From an uncultured Eubacteriales bacterium (GTDB lineage Bacteria > Bacillota > Clostridia > Christensenellales > Aristaeellaceae), in NCBI GenBank assembly GCA_902790525.1, contig CADASI010000008.1, positions 1 to 41,274 of the forward strand: 41,274 nucleotides of DNA, written 5' to 3'. The position numbers were made by a program, and so were the translations under genes. Below the pieces are notes generated by a model. The model saw only the letters and a program-made list of their open reading frames with translations, was not told the DNA's origin and made no database searches. Shown here piece after piece: positions 14,886 through 23,039 of this stretch (positions are counted from its first letter, which is position 1; the number at the start of each line of letters is the position of its first letter).

Positions 14886-16220
14886 TCATTCCTCCCATAT
14901 GGATTTGTACGGCTTTCCACAGCTCATGCGCCCCTCGGGGCACCTGCCGTAGACGCAGCTCGGCCCGATGCCGCCGTATATCTCCGGGCAGGATTCCCGG
15001 AGCGCGTCGAGCATCCGCCACGCCACGCCGCGGATCTCCCACTGGGCCCGGCGGCAGGTGCGCAGCTTCATGAAGTGCACGATCTCCCGGGCGTTCATGG
15101 TGAGCATCAGGTCGATCTCGTGGCCGCTCAGGGCGAAGTACGACAGCGCCTCCATCGAAAATCCCAGCGCCACCGCCTCCCTTGCGGCGCGGCTCTGGTC
15201 CTCAAAGGCGCGGCGGTACACCGCCTCCGCCTCCGGGACGGCCTTCACCGTCTCCGGCAGCACGTAGTCCCCGTCCGCCAGGCCCCTGACCACCGGCGGC
15301 ACCAGCAGCGAGATCATCCTGTGCCGGGTGAAGTGGGTCACGCAGGCCAGCGACACGCGCCGGATGCGGAAGGTGTAGCTGAGCGCCTCCAGCTCCCTCG
15401 GGCGCGCGTCGGTCAGCATGGCCCGCAGGTTTTCGCGCCTGACGTCCGGGAAGGTCTTCGGCGCGAAGCGCCCGGTGAACTCCAGCGCCAGGCCCAGCAG
15501 GTCCTCGGCGTCCCGGGGCGCGTCGATCAACTCGGCGTCGCCCTCCCGGGCCGCGCCCGCGTCGAGGCCCGTCGGCATCGGCACGGGCTCATACGCGGGA
15601 TACCGGGCGGCCTCGGCGTCGATCACGCCGGGGTACATGGCGTCGAACTGCGCCTTCAGCTGACGCCCCAGCGCCGCCACCTCGACAAAGTCCTTCCCCC
15701 GCCCGTACAGCATGGCGCAGATCAGCGATATCAGCTCCCGGGCGTTGACGGTCATGAAGAAGTTGCTCCTCAGGCAGTACGGCAGCACGAAACGCGCGTC
15801 CTCCTTGGGCACGCGCAGCTCCAGAAGCCGCCGGTAGTCCTCAAACCGGGCGGCCATGGTCGCGTCGTACAGCGCAAGCTGTCCGTCGGTCAGCCCCTCG
15901 GGGCGCACCCAGCCCGCCGCGCCGAAGTCCACGTACCGCCGGGACTTCACCGTGAACGACGCCAGGCGGCACTCGATCACGAACTGCTCCACCAGCACGG
16001 ACACGTCGTTGAACGCGATGTTCACGGTCTGGTGCTCGATCACGGACTTGTGCCCGCTGGAGAGCACCTTGTTCATCAGGTTCAGGTCCTTTGCGTCCCC
16101 CAGGCTGCGGGCGTAAATCTCCATGGCCGTGCCTTGCTGGGTGGAGATGCGCGCGGAGCCCGCCGCGGTCCGCAGGGCCTCCGGGTTCTTGTTGATGATG
16201 ATCGCCTTTGACTGTTTCAT
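14886..16220 (-). CDS. thyX: Two-domain FAD-dependent thymidylate synthase (ThyX)
   Basis: A 444-residue protein, twice the usual ThyX length (~220), made of two ThyX-like domains. ThyX methylates dUMP with methylenetetrahydrofolate and reduced FAD. The family signature RHRxxSxNExSxRY is split: the first domain keeps its second half (ECRLASFTVKSRRY, ~83-96) and the second domain keeps its first half (RHRMISLLVPPVVR, ~305). The first domain also shows SGHKSVIEH. The start at 16220 follows AAAGGAG, and the HD nucleotidase follows in the same operon. Two-domain ThyX-annotated proteins occur in other Clostridia; whether both halves form one active site is not known to me. Confidence 0.85.
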   Translation of the reverse strand: MKQSKAIIINKNPEALRTAAGSARISTQQGTAMEIYARSLGDAKDLNLMNKVLSSGHKSVIEHQTVNIAFNDVSVLVEQFVIECRLASFTVKSRRYVDFGAAGWVRPEGLTDGQLALYDATMAARFEDYRRLLELRVPKEDARFVLPYCLRSNFFMTVNARELISLICAMLYGRGKDFVEVAALGRQLKAQFDAMYPGVIDAEAARYPAYEPVPMPTGLDAGAAREGDAELIDAPRDAEDLLGLALEFTGRFAPKTFPDVRRENLRAMLTDARPRELEALSYTFRIRRVSLACVTHFTRHRMISLLVPPVVRGLADGDYVLPETVKAVPEAEAVYRRAFEDQSRAAREAVALGFSMEALSYFALSGHEIDLMLTMNAREIVHFMKLRTCRRAQWEIRGVAWRMLDALRESCPEIYGGIGPSCVYGRCPEGRMSCGKPYKSIWEE

Positions 16221-16262
16221 ATGCGCTCCTTTGCGGGCCCCTGTATCGCGCCCTTTGCCGAT

Positions 16263-16291
16263 ATTCTACCATAAAACCCATGGCGTCACAA
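16263..16291 (-). promoter_or_regulatory. SigA promoter for thyX
   Basis: Minus strand TTGTGA (16291-16286), 17 bp, TAGAAT (16268-16263), 43 bp before the start codon. Confidence 0.6.
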
Positions 16292-16370
16292 GTTATTTGC
16301 TCAAAAAGAAGGTTTGATTGCTCAATTTGTGTCAAAAGTATGTCATTTTGTAATTTAATTGTGCTAAGAA

Positions 16371-16399
16371 TTGAAATATTTGAAATATTATGATAATAT
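16371..16399 (+). promoter_or_regulatory. SigA promoter for the Big_2/lysozyme gene
   Basis: TTGAAA (16371-16376), 17 bp, TAATAT (16394-16399) in an AT-rich stretch, leaving an ~80-nt leader before the ATG at 16487. Confidence 0.6.
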
Positions 16400-16486
16400 A
16401 GATGTGTGTAAGCATGTTTTGTCACGGAAGTGCCCCGTTTTTTGCGGCGGGCGCTCCGGGAGCCACAGAAAAGGGTGATTTTGGCG

Positions 16487-19336
16487 ATGAAAAAGAGTTG
16501 GATGAAGCGCGCGTTGTCGCTGACGGCGGCCATTGCGCTGGCGCTCGCCGCGGCGGGCGCGGCGGAGATGTCGGTCGAGGTCGACCCCATTGATGATGTG
16601 ATCGTCGCGGACGCGGTGGATGCCCTCGTCGAATCCGGCGAGATGGACCTTGGCGACGCGCTCGATTACGACGATTCCGGGCTCGAAACGGCGGACGCCG
16701 AACCGGTCCCCGACGCCGACCCGACCTCCGTCATCGACCCGACGACCGACGGCGACGCAATGACCGACGTCGATACGGAGGACGTTTCCGCGAAGGAACC
16801 GGCGACCGACGACATCCCGGCCATCGTCGACAGGTCTGTGGACGATGTCGCGCCGCAGGACGCTGTGCCCGCGGCGGACGCACCCGACGCCGACACCGCC
16901 GACGCGCCCGGGGATCAGGCCGGGACGGAACCTCCCGCGGTCGACGGGGACGGCGAAACCCCAGCGCCTACGGAGGATAATGCGCCCGTGCCGGGTTCGA
17001 CGGCGGGCGATGTCGACGTGCCCGCGGCGACGGAAGATCAGTCCGACGCGCCCGCCTCCGAAGTATATGAAGATCAACCGGGAGCGCCCGCGGCGGCGGA
17101 GGGTTCGGAAGCCGATCCCGCCGAGAAGGGCTCACAGGACGATCCCGCCGCCAAGACGGAGGATGGCTCGAAAGCTGATCCCACTGCCAAGGCGGAGGAT
17201 GGCTCGGAAGCTGATCCCACCGCCAAGGCCGAGGATGGCTCGGAAGACGATCCCACCGCCAAGGCCGAGGAGGGTCAGGAAGACGATCCTACCGCCAAGG
17301 CCGAGGAGGGTTCGGAGGACGATCCCGCCGCGAAAACGGAGGAAAATCAGGAGGCCGAAGCCACCGCCAAGGTGGAGGAGGCCCCGCAGAGCGCCGCCGC
17401 GCAGCAACCCGCCGTCGCCCTCGAGGCCGTCGCCACGGTCGAGACCAGCGCCAAGGCCGAGGCCGGCACCGCGGAACAGGCGGCGGAGGCGGCGCCGTCC
17501 GCGCTGACCTTCGGCGCGCAGAAGCTCTACATGGGCAAGGGCGAGCGCCGGGCGTTTACGGTGCTGTCCGCCGACACGGGCGCGCCGGTGGAGGTCACCC
17601 TGACCAGCAGCAAGCCCGCCGTGGTGAAGGCGGAGGGCGCGGGCGTGCTGTACGCCCGCAAAAAGGGAAAGGCGAAGATCACCGCCACCGCCGCAAACGG
17701 CGTGAAGGTCACCTGCACGGTGAAGGTGGTGAAGGCCCCCTCCAAGCTCCGCCTGACCCCGAAAAAGATGATCATCGGCCTGAACGAGACTCGCGCGCTC
17801 AAGGCGAAGCTGTCCAAGGGCTCCGCCTCGGCCATCACCTGGACCAGCAGCAACCCCGCCGTGATCACGGTGGACGCCGCCGGCAACGTGCACAGCGTCG
17901 GCGCCGGCACGGCCCGGATCACCGCCCAGACCTACAACCGCAAGAAGGCGAGCTGCAAGGTCACGGTGCTGGGCGGCCATACGCCCACGACCCTCAGCTT
18001 CCCCGCCGCCACGATTTACATGGGCATCAAGGAAAAGCGGCAGCTCCAGCCGGTGCTGGGCGCGGGCGAGGCAGCGCTGTTTACATTCAAAACCAGCAAG
18101 AAGGGCGTGGTCGCCGTCAACCGCAACGGCGTGATGACGGCGAAGAAGAAGGGCACCGCGAAGATCACCGTCAAGACCCACAACGGCCTCAAGTTCCGGC
18201 TGACCGTGAAGGTCGTCAAGGCCCCCAGCAAGGTGACGCTCTCCAAGAGCAAGCTGTCGCTGGAGGTGGGCCAGGGCGGGACGCTCACGGCGTCGCTGCC
18301 CGCGAATGCCGCCTCGGCCATCGCCTGGACCACTAGCAACGCCAACGTGGCCACGGTGGATGCCGCCGGCAACGTATCCGCGCTGAACCCGGGCAAGGCG
18401 ACCATCACCGCCAAGACCTTCAACGGCAAGAAGGTCTCCTGCACGGTGACCGTCACGAACCCGCCCACCTCCGACGAGATGGCGAAGCGCACCCCGCCCG
18501 CGCTGTCCGCCGCACAGATGGCCGCCAACATACGCGCCGCCACGTCGCTGGGCTCGAAGCGCAACGCGCTGGGCAACATCGCGGAGCTGTTGATGAACAA
18601 CGGGTTCGAGTGCTCCTTCGCCGCGGGCATCTGCGCAAACGTCTACTCCGAGGGCAGCTACGGCTTCTTCGAGAGCAGCAAGTACGTTCAGAACTACTAC
18701 AAGCGGCCCAAGTACTTCTGCTACCTCGACGGCGGCAATTACTACAAGGACGCAAACGGCAACTATAAAAAGGACGCGAACGGCAACTACGTGCCGACCG
18801 CCGTCTACATGACGCAGGCGGAGAAGGATGTCTACGCCGGGCCGGGCGAGGCGCGCCTGCGCTACGGTGCGGAGAAATACTACTGGAACAACTGGTCCGG
18901 CAAATACATCTGGAATGTCAACCTGAACGAGCTGGAGCAGTTCATGAACGATCTGGACAAGGGCGGCTGGGTCGGCAAGTTCGGCCTGGGCTGCACCCAG
19001 TGGACCGGCAGGCGCACGCTGCGGTTGTTGACCTTCTACCGCAAGTATGCCGGCCAGGGCAACCCCACCATCACCAAGGAACAGGTGATCGCCGCCGAGC
19101 ACGACATGATACTCTACGACATCAAGGGCACCGACAGCAAGAAGGGCGACTACTGGCACGTCTACACCGGCTGGCGGAGCGCGAACGAAAACGGGCTCTA
19201 CTGCCCGGAGGCCGCCAACAGCGCCGGCTCCTGGGTCTGCCTCAAGTACGAGATTCCCGCCAACAAGGAGGAGAGCGCCGTCAAGCGCGGCAAGAAGGCC
19301 GCCGAGATCTACAATATCATGGTCGGGGCATCATAA
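16487..19336 (+). CDS. Secreted Ig-like (Big_2) protein with phage-tail-lysozyme-like domain
   Basis: A 949-residue exported protein. A signal peptide (MKKSWMKRALSLTAAIALAL, residues 1-27) is followed by a ~310-residue acidic region that includes a 12-residue repeat around AEDGSEADPTAK (DNA ~17130-17370). Four Big_2-like Ig repeats follow (DNA ~17503-18465; ITWTSSNPAVITVD is typical). The C-terminus (~690-949) resembles the phage tail lysozyme domain: AAGICANVYSEGSYGFF with a candidate catalytic Glu, then GLGCTQWTGRRTLRLL. It would cut glycan strands of peptidoglycan. The start at 16487 opens the signal peptide with an AAGGGTGAT ribosome site. It is a sister in design to the NlpC/P60 protein at 6803-10276. 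Confidence 0.85.
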   Translation: MKKSWMKRALSLTAAIALALAAAGAAEMSVEVDPIDDVIVADAVDALVESGEMDLGDALDYDDSGLETADAEPVPDADPTSVIDPTTDGDAMTDVDTEDVSAKEPATDDIPAIVDRSVDDVAPQDAVPAADAPDADTADAPGDQAGTEPPAVDGDGETPAPTEDNAPVPGSTAGDVDVPAATEDQSDAPASEVYEDQPGAPAAAEGSEADPAEKGSQDDPAAKTEDGSKADPTAKAEDGSEADPTAKAEDGSEDDPTAKAEEGQEDDPTAKAEEGSEDDPAAKTEENQEAEATAKVEEAPQSAAAQQPAVALEAVATVETSAKAEAGTAEQAAEAAPSALTFGAQKLYMGKGERRAFTVLSADTGAPVEVTLTSSKPAVVKAEGAGVLYARKKGKAKITATAANGVKVTCTVKVVKAPSKLRLTPKKMIIGLNETRALKAKLSKGSASAITWTSSNPAVITVDAAGNVHSVGAGTARITAQTYNRKKASCKVTVLGGHTPTTLSFPAATIYMGIKEKRQLQPVLGAGEAALFTFKTSKKGVVAVNRNGVMTAKKKGTAKITVKTHNGLKFRLTVKVVKAPSKVTLSKSKLSLEVGQGGTLTASLPANAASAIAWTTSNANVATVDAAGNVSALNPGKATITAKTFNGKKVSCTVTVTNPPTSDEMAKRTPPALSAAQMAANIRAATSLGSKRNALGNIAELLMNNGFECSFAAGICANVYSEGSYGFFESSKYVQNYYKRPKYFCYLDGGNYYKDANGNYKKDANGNYVPTAVYMTQAEKDVYAGPGEARLRYGAEKYYWNNWSGKYIWNVNLNELEQFMNDLDKGGWVGKFGLGCTQWTGRRTLRLLTFYRKYAGQGNPTITKEQVIAAEHDMILYDIKGTDSKKGDYWHVYTGWRSANENGLYCPEAANSAGSWVCLKYEIPANKEESAVKRGKKAAEIYNIMVGAS
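17130..17370 (+). repeat. 36-bp coding tandem repeat (AEDGSEADPTAK)
   Basis: About seven in-frame 36-bp units encode a 12-residue acidic/lysine motif (K/A-E-D/E-G-S-E-A/D-D-P-T/A-A-K) in the linker of the secreted Big_2/lysozyme protein. It is the functional counterpart of the DADPxQDA repeat but a different sequence. Confidence 0.85.
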
Positions 19337-19337
19337 C

Positions 19338-19386
19338 AAAAAAGCACCGTGGGGACGCGCGATTTTGCGTCCCCACGGTGCTTTTT
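19338..19386. terminator. Bidirectional rho-independent terminator
   Basis: A long stem (AAAAAAGCACCGTGGGGACGC and its complement) with A and T runs at both ends, between two convergent genes. It can end both transcripts. Confidence 0.92.
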
Positions 19387-19395
19387 GCATCTATA

Positions 19396-19470
19396 ATGAT
19401 TAGCGAACCGGCGAGCAGAGCGAGCGGTTGCGCGGGTCGGGGACATCCAACGGATGGCCCCGACAATCAT
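19396..19470. repeat. 75-bp dispersed repeat, copy 1
   Basis: Bounded by ATGATT and its complement AATCAT. The right half is a hairpin GTCGGGG-A-CATCC-AAC-GGATG-G-CCCCGAC; the left half has a second, less regular stem (GCGAACCG / CGGTTGCGC). It matches 37222-37296 in 73 of 75 bases. It lies between the stop codon of the PLP-enzyme gene (whose first base it overlaps) and the terminator. Confidence 0.92.
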
Positions 19471-20528
19471 TATGTAACCTCCCCCAGTATCTCCGGCTCG
19501 GCGAACAGCGCCGTCGCGCCGCCGGTGTGCCAGAACAGTACGTTCTCCCCGGGGCGGATATCGCCGCCCTCGATGTCGGCGAGCAGCCCGGCCAGCGCCT
19601 TGCCCGTGTACACGGGATCGACGAACAGCCCCTCCGTCCGCGCCAGCAGGCGTATGGCCGCGCTGCCCGCGGCGCTGGGCCGTTCATACCCCGGCTGCCA
19701 CTGATCGAGCCTCAGCTGCATGGCCGCCTTGTCCGGCGCGGCGTCGCCGCCGATCAGCGAGAGCGTGGCGCGGGTCAATCCGTATACCTTGTCGAGGTAG
19801 GCCGCCGCGTCCTTCGGGCTTGCGGCGACGGAGATAATCCGCGCGTCGTCCATGCCCAGCATGGCCCGCCCCGCGTGCAGCCCGGCCATGGTGCCGCCGG
19901 TGCCCGTGGAATGGTAGATGCGCGCAAAGCGCAGGCCCATGGCGTCCGACTGCGCCCGGAGCTCCGCCATCGCGGCGGCGAAGCCCACCGACCCCAGCGC
20001 GCTCGCGCCGCCCATGGGGATGTCCGCGCACTTCGATCCCGCGGCGTTCAGCTCCGCCGCGCGGGCCGCGCCCATCTCAAAGGAGCGCGCCTCGGCGTCC
20101 GCCTCGGTCTCGCCCGGCTCGATGGGCACGATGTGTATCTCCGCCCCCAGCACGCGGTCCAGCAGCAGGTTGGCGCGCACATCCTCCGGCCTGGGCGGCA
20201 CCACCGCGGTCAGGTACAGTATCGGCTGTATGCCCAGCCTGCGGCAGGCCCAGGCGGTCTCCATGGCGTGGTTGGACTGCGTCGCGCCGTAGGTGATTGC
20301 GTGCGTCGCGCCGTCGCGCACGGCCTGCCCCAGCAGGTATTCCAGCTTGCGCACCTTGTTCCCCCCGAACAGGTTGACGCCGGAGCAGTCGTCCCGCTTG
20401 ATGTAGAGCGATGCGCCCAGTGCGTCGGACAGCCTGTCAAGCCGCATGATCGGCGTAGGGAAAAAACCCAGCGCCGCCCGGGGCAGCCTGTCCAGCAGGG
20501 CGCGGGCTTCCTGTAGCGTCAGTGCCAT
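19470..20528 (-). CDS. D-cysteine desulfhydrase / ACC deaminase family PLP enzyme
   Basis: A 352-residue fold-type II pyridoxal-phosphate enzyme of the D-cysteine desulfhydrase/1-aminocyclopropane-1-carboxylate deaminase family. The PLP lysine is in FGGNKVRKLEYLL (~54), ATQSNHAMETA (~82) is the substrate-side segment, and STGTGGTMAGL (~195) is the phosphate-binding loop. It probably eliminates H2S or ammonia from D-cysteine or a related amino acid; the exact substrate cannot be told from sequence. It begins 15 bp after the M23 peptidase gene and is likely cotranscribed with it. Its mRNA tail is the 75-bp repeat followed by a terminator. Confidence 0.85.
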   Translation of the reverse strand: MALTLQEARALLDRLPRAALGFFPTPIMRLDRLSDALGASLYIKRDDCSGVNLFGGNKVRKLEYLLGQAVRDGATHAITYGATQSNHAMETAWACRRLGIQPILYLTAVVPPRPEDVRANLLLDRVLGAEIHIVPIEPGETEADAEARSFEMGAARAAELNAAGSKCADIPMGGASALGSVGFAAAMAELRAQSDAMGLRFARIYHSTGTGGTMAGLHAGRAMLGMDDARIISVAASPKDAAAYLDKVYGLTRATLSLIGGDAAPDKAAMQLRLDQWQPGYERPSAAGSAAIRLLARTEGLFVDPVYTGKALAGLLADIEGGDIRPGENVLFWHTGGATALFAEPEILGEVT

Positions 20529-20543
20529 ATTACCGTCCCCTCG

Positions 20544-21458
20544 TCATTCATCCTCGTAGATGTCCGCTTCCCAGTCGCCGTCCCATTCGATCTCCTCGGA
20601 CTCCATCAGCGCCGGATCGGTGACGAAGGTCTGGTATTCGGCAGAGCACAGCTCCCACGTCTCAGGCCAGTGCAGCTTCACCTTGCGCTGCTGCGGGAAG
20701 GAATAGCCGACGATCTTGCGGTTGTGGGTCTGGGTGTGATAGGCGGCGTCGTCGCTGCCCGCCCCGTCGGGGGACCAGGCGATCTCAAAGTGGAAGTGCA
20801 CCGGGTAGTCGCCCCCGGAGTTGCCCACGTAGCCGATGGGGTCCCCGGTCAGCACGGGCACCTCCCGGCAGCCGTCGAATATCGCCCCGGCGAAGCGGGA
20901 CAGGTGCTGGCACTTGGTGTAGAAGCCGTTGCCGTGGTCGATCACCACATAGAGCCCGTTGCCCCGCTGCACGCCCGCGTAGGCGATGCCGGGCGCGCAC
21001 GCCACCACGGGCTGGCTGGCGGTCACGTGCGACACGTCGATGCCGTGGTGCAGCCAGGAGGGCCACTCCCCGCCCTGCCCGCGGTGGATGCGCGCGGCGT
21101 CGCGCCAGCCCACGCGGGAGCTGATGTGCTTAAGCGGCTGGGTGCCCGGCAGCGGCCACAGCAGCGTGCCGGGATAGACCCGGTCGCTGACATTTACCGC
21201 ATCCTTGAGGTCGTAGACGCTCGGGCAGTCCAGATAGAAGGACGCATCCGAGTCGGTCGCGGGGGCTTCCGTCGCGACAGAGGCCTGCTGCGGCGGCTGG
21301 GGCGCGGGCGCGTCCTCGCCGAACTCAATCTCGGCCTCCCCCACCTCGGCGTCCACAGCGCCGGATTGCACGACCTCCGCGCCGTCGTCGAGCCCTTCTC
21401 CCAGTGCGCCCGTCGCCAGAAGGCACAGCGCCATGAGCAGGGCCAGCCAGATCTTCAT
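20544..21458 (-). CDS. Secreted M23 family metallopeptidase
   Basis: A 304-residue exported LytM-type peptidase. The signal peptide is MKIWLALLMALCLLATGALG (~1-20). An acidic, proline-rich region follows (~21-75), similar in wording to the start of the NlpC/P60 protein (both carry MALCLL, then VVQ, then VDAEV). Zinc ligands of family M23 appear as HHGIDVSH (HxxxD) and HFHFEIAW (HxH). It would cleave peptide cross-bridges in peptidoglycan. The start at 21458 has GGAGG eight bases upstream. Its own promoter overlaps the radA stop codon. Confidence 0.9.
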   Translation of the reverse strand: MKIWLALLMALCLLATGALGEGLDDGAEVVQSGAVDAEVGEAEIEFGEDAPAPQPPQQASVATEAPATDSDASFYLDCPSVYDLKDAVNVSDRVYPGTLLWPLPGTQPLKHISSRVGWRDAARIHRGQGGEWPSWLHHGIDVSHVTASQPVVACAPGIAYAGVQRGNGLYVVIDHGNGFYTKCQHLSRFAGAIFDGCREVPVLTGDPIGYVGNSGGDYPVHFHFEIAWSPDGAGSDDAAYHTQTHNRKIVGYSFPQQRKVKLHWPETWELCSAEYQTFVTDPALMESEEIEWDGDWEADIYEDE

Positions 21459-21490
21459 CGCATATCCTCCAAATCCGTTGTGTATTTTTC

Positions 21491-21520
21491 ATTATATCAA
21501 TTCCGGCCGCGCACTGTCAA
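21491..21520 (-). promoter_or_regulatory. SigA promoter for the M23 gene
   Basis: Minus strand TTGACA (21520-21515), 18 bp, TATAAT (21496-21491). The -35 overlaps the radA stop codon (21519-21517). Confidence 0.75.
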
Positions 21521-22917
21521 TATTCGGGACGGGATTTGTCCAGAAGTCCCAGCGCCGAAAGCGCCTGCCACACCGTCTCCACGCCGACGACGCGCATGCC
21601 CTCGGGCGCGCGCAGGCCCTTCAGGTTGTACTTCGGCACGATCAGGTTGTTGAAGCCCAGCCGCGCGCACTCCGACACGCGCCGGTCCGCCTGGGCGACG
21701 GCCCGCACCTCCCCGGCGAGGCCCACCTCTCCCATCACGGCCCAGTCGCCGCCGATGGCGCGGTTTTTCTGGGACGACGCCACCGCCGCGCACAGCGCCA
21801 GGTCGGCGGCGGGCTCGGTCAGCGACATGCCCCCGGCGATGTTGATGTACACGTCCTGGTCGTAGAGCCTCAGCCCCACCCGCTTTTCAAGCACCGCCAG
21901 CAGCAGCGCCAGCCGGCCCTGGTCGACGCCGCTGGCCATGCGCCGGGGATTGCCGAACACCGTGGTGGCCACCAGCGCCTGCACGTCCGTCAGCAGCGGG
22001 CGGGAGCCCTCCATGGCGCACATCACCACCGCGCCGCTGGCGTCGTGGGCCCGCTCGGACAGCAGCGCCTCGCTGGCGTTTTCCACCTCCAGCATGCCCC
22101 GCTCGCTCATCTCGAACATGCCCAGCTCGTTGACGGAGCCGAAGCGGTTCTTCACGGCCCGCAAGAGCCGGTATTGGTGCTGGCGGTCGCCCTCGAAGTA
22201 CAGCACGGCGTCCACCATGTGCTCCAGTATGCGCGGCCCGGCGATGGCCCCCTCCTTGGTCACGTGCCCCACCAGGAACACGCCGCACCCGCTGAGCTTC
22301 GCCAGCCGCATGAGCTGCGCGGCGCACTCCCGCACCTGGGACACGCTGCCCGGGGCGCTGGCCATGTCCGGGCGGTACATGGTCTGTATGGAGTCCACCA
22401 CCATCACCGACGGGGAGAGCTGCTGCATGCGCTTCTCCACGGTGTTCATGTCGTTTTCGGAGAGCACGTAGAAGCCGGAATCCGCCGCCCCCAGCCGCCG
22501 CGCGCGCATCTTGACCTGCCGGGAGGATTCCTCGCCGGACACGTACAGCACGCAGGCGCCGTCCCGGGCCATGTTGGCGCACAGCTGGGTCAGCAGGGTC
22601 GACTTGCCGATGCCGGGGTCGCCGCCCACCAGCACCAGCGAGCCGTCCACCACGCCGCCGCCCAGCACCCGGTCCAGCTCCCCGATGCCGCTGCTTCGTC
22701 GCTCCATGGCCTCGTCTGGGATGGCGTCCACCCGCAGGGCCTCCGCGTCCGCGCCCGGGGCGCGCTTGAGCTTCTTCTCGTCGCTCTTCAGAAAGGCCGG
22801 GGCGGCCTCCTGCTCCAAAAGGGTGTTCCAGCTGCCGCACTCCGGGCACTTGCCCAGCCAGCGCGGGGTCTCATAGCCGCACTCCGAGCACACATAGATC
22901 GTCTTTGCCTTTGCCAA
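21517..22917 (-). CDS. radA: DNA repair protein RadA
   Basis: A 466-residue RadA (Sms), a hexameric RecA-like ATPase that helps branch migration and homologous recombination. A four-Cys zinc finger (C10, C13, C24, C27) opens the protein. Walker A is GGDPGIGKST (~92-101). The RadA-specific KNRFG motif (AVKNRFGSVNE, ~255) and the Lon-protease-like C-terminal domain complete it. The start is a TTG at 22917 with GGAGG ten bases upstream; the nearby ATG is out of frame. It has a promoter that shares its -35 box with the divergent gene at 23040. Confidence 0.96.
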   Translation of the reverse strand: MAKAKTIYVCSECGYETPRWLGKCPECGSWNTLLEQEAAPAFLKSDEKKLKRAPGADAEALRVDAIPDEAMERRSSGIGELDRVLGGGVVDGSLVLVGGDPGIGKSTLLTQLCANMARDGACVLYVSGEESSRQVKMRARRLGAADSGFYVLSENDMNTVEKRMQQLSPSVMVVDSIQTMYRPDMASAPGSVSQVRECAAQLMRLAKLSGCGVFLVGHVTKEGAIAGPRILEHMVDAVLYFEGDRQHQYRLLRAVKNRFGSVNELGMFEMSERGMLEVENASEALLSERAHDASGAVVMCAMEGSRPLLTDVQALVATTVFGNPRRMASGVDQGRLALLLAVLEKRVGLRLYDQDVYINIAGGMSLTEPAADLALCAAVASSQKNRAIGGDWAVMGEVGLAGEVRAVAQADRRVSECARLGFNNLIVPKYNLKGLRAPEGMRVVGVETVWQALSALGLLDKSRPEY

Positions 22918-22952
22918 TGTTCATCCGCCTCCGTGGAACATGCGTTATATTT

Positions 22953-22981
22953 ATTATAACATATTTTGTCACGGCTTGCCA
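22953..22981 (-). promoter_or_regulatory. SigA promoter for radA
   Basis: Minus strand TGGCAA (22981-22976), 17 bp, TATAAT (22958-22953). The same six bases serve as the -35 of the opposite promoter. Confidence 0.6.
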
Positions 22982-23004
22982 GATCGAAAAAAACAAACTA
23001 TAAT
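22976..23004 (+). promoter_or_regulatory. SigA promoter for the metallophosphoesterase-like gene
   Basis: TTGCCA (22976-22981), 17 bp, TATAAT (22999-23004), 36 bp before the start codon at 23040. Confidence 0.7.
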
Positions 23005-23039
23005 AAAATAGATGAGTTGTGTGATGCGAGGGTTATAAC

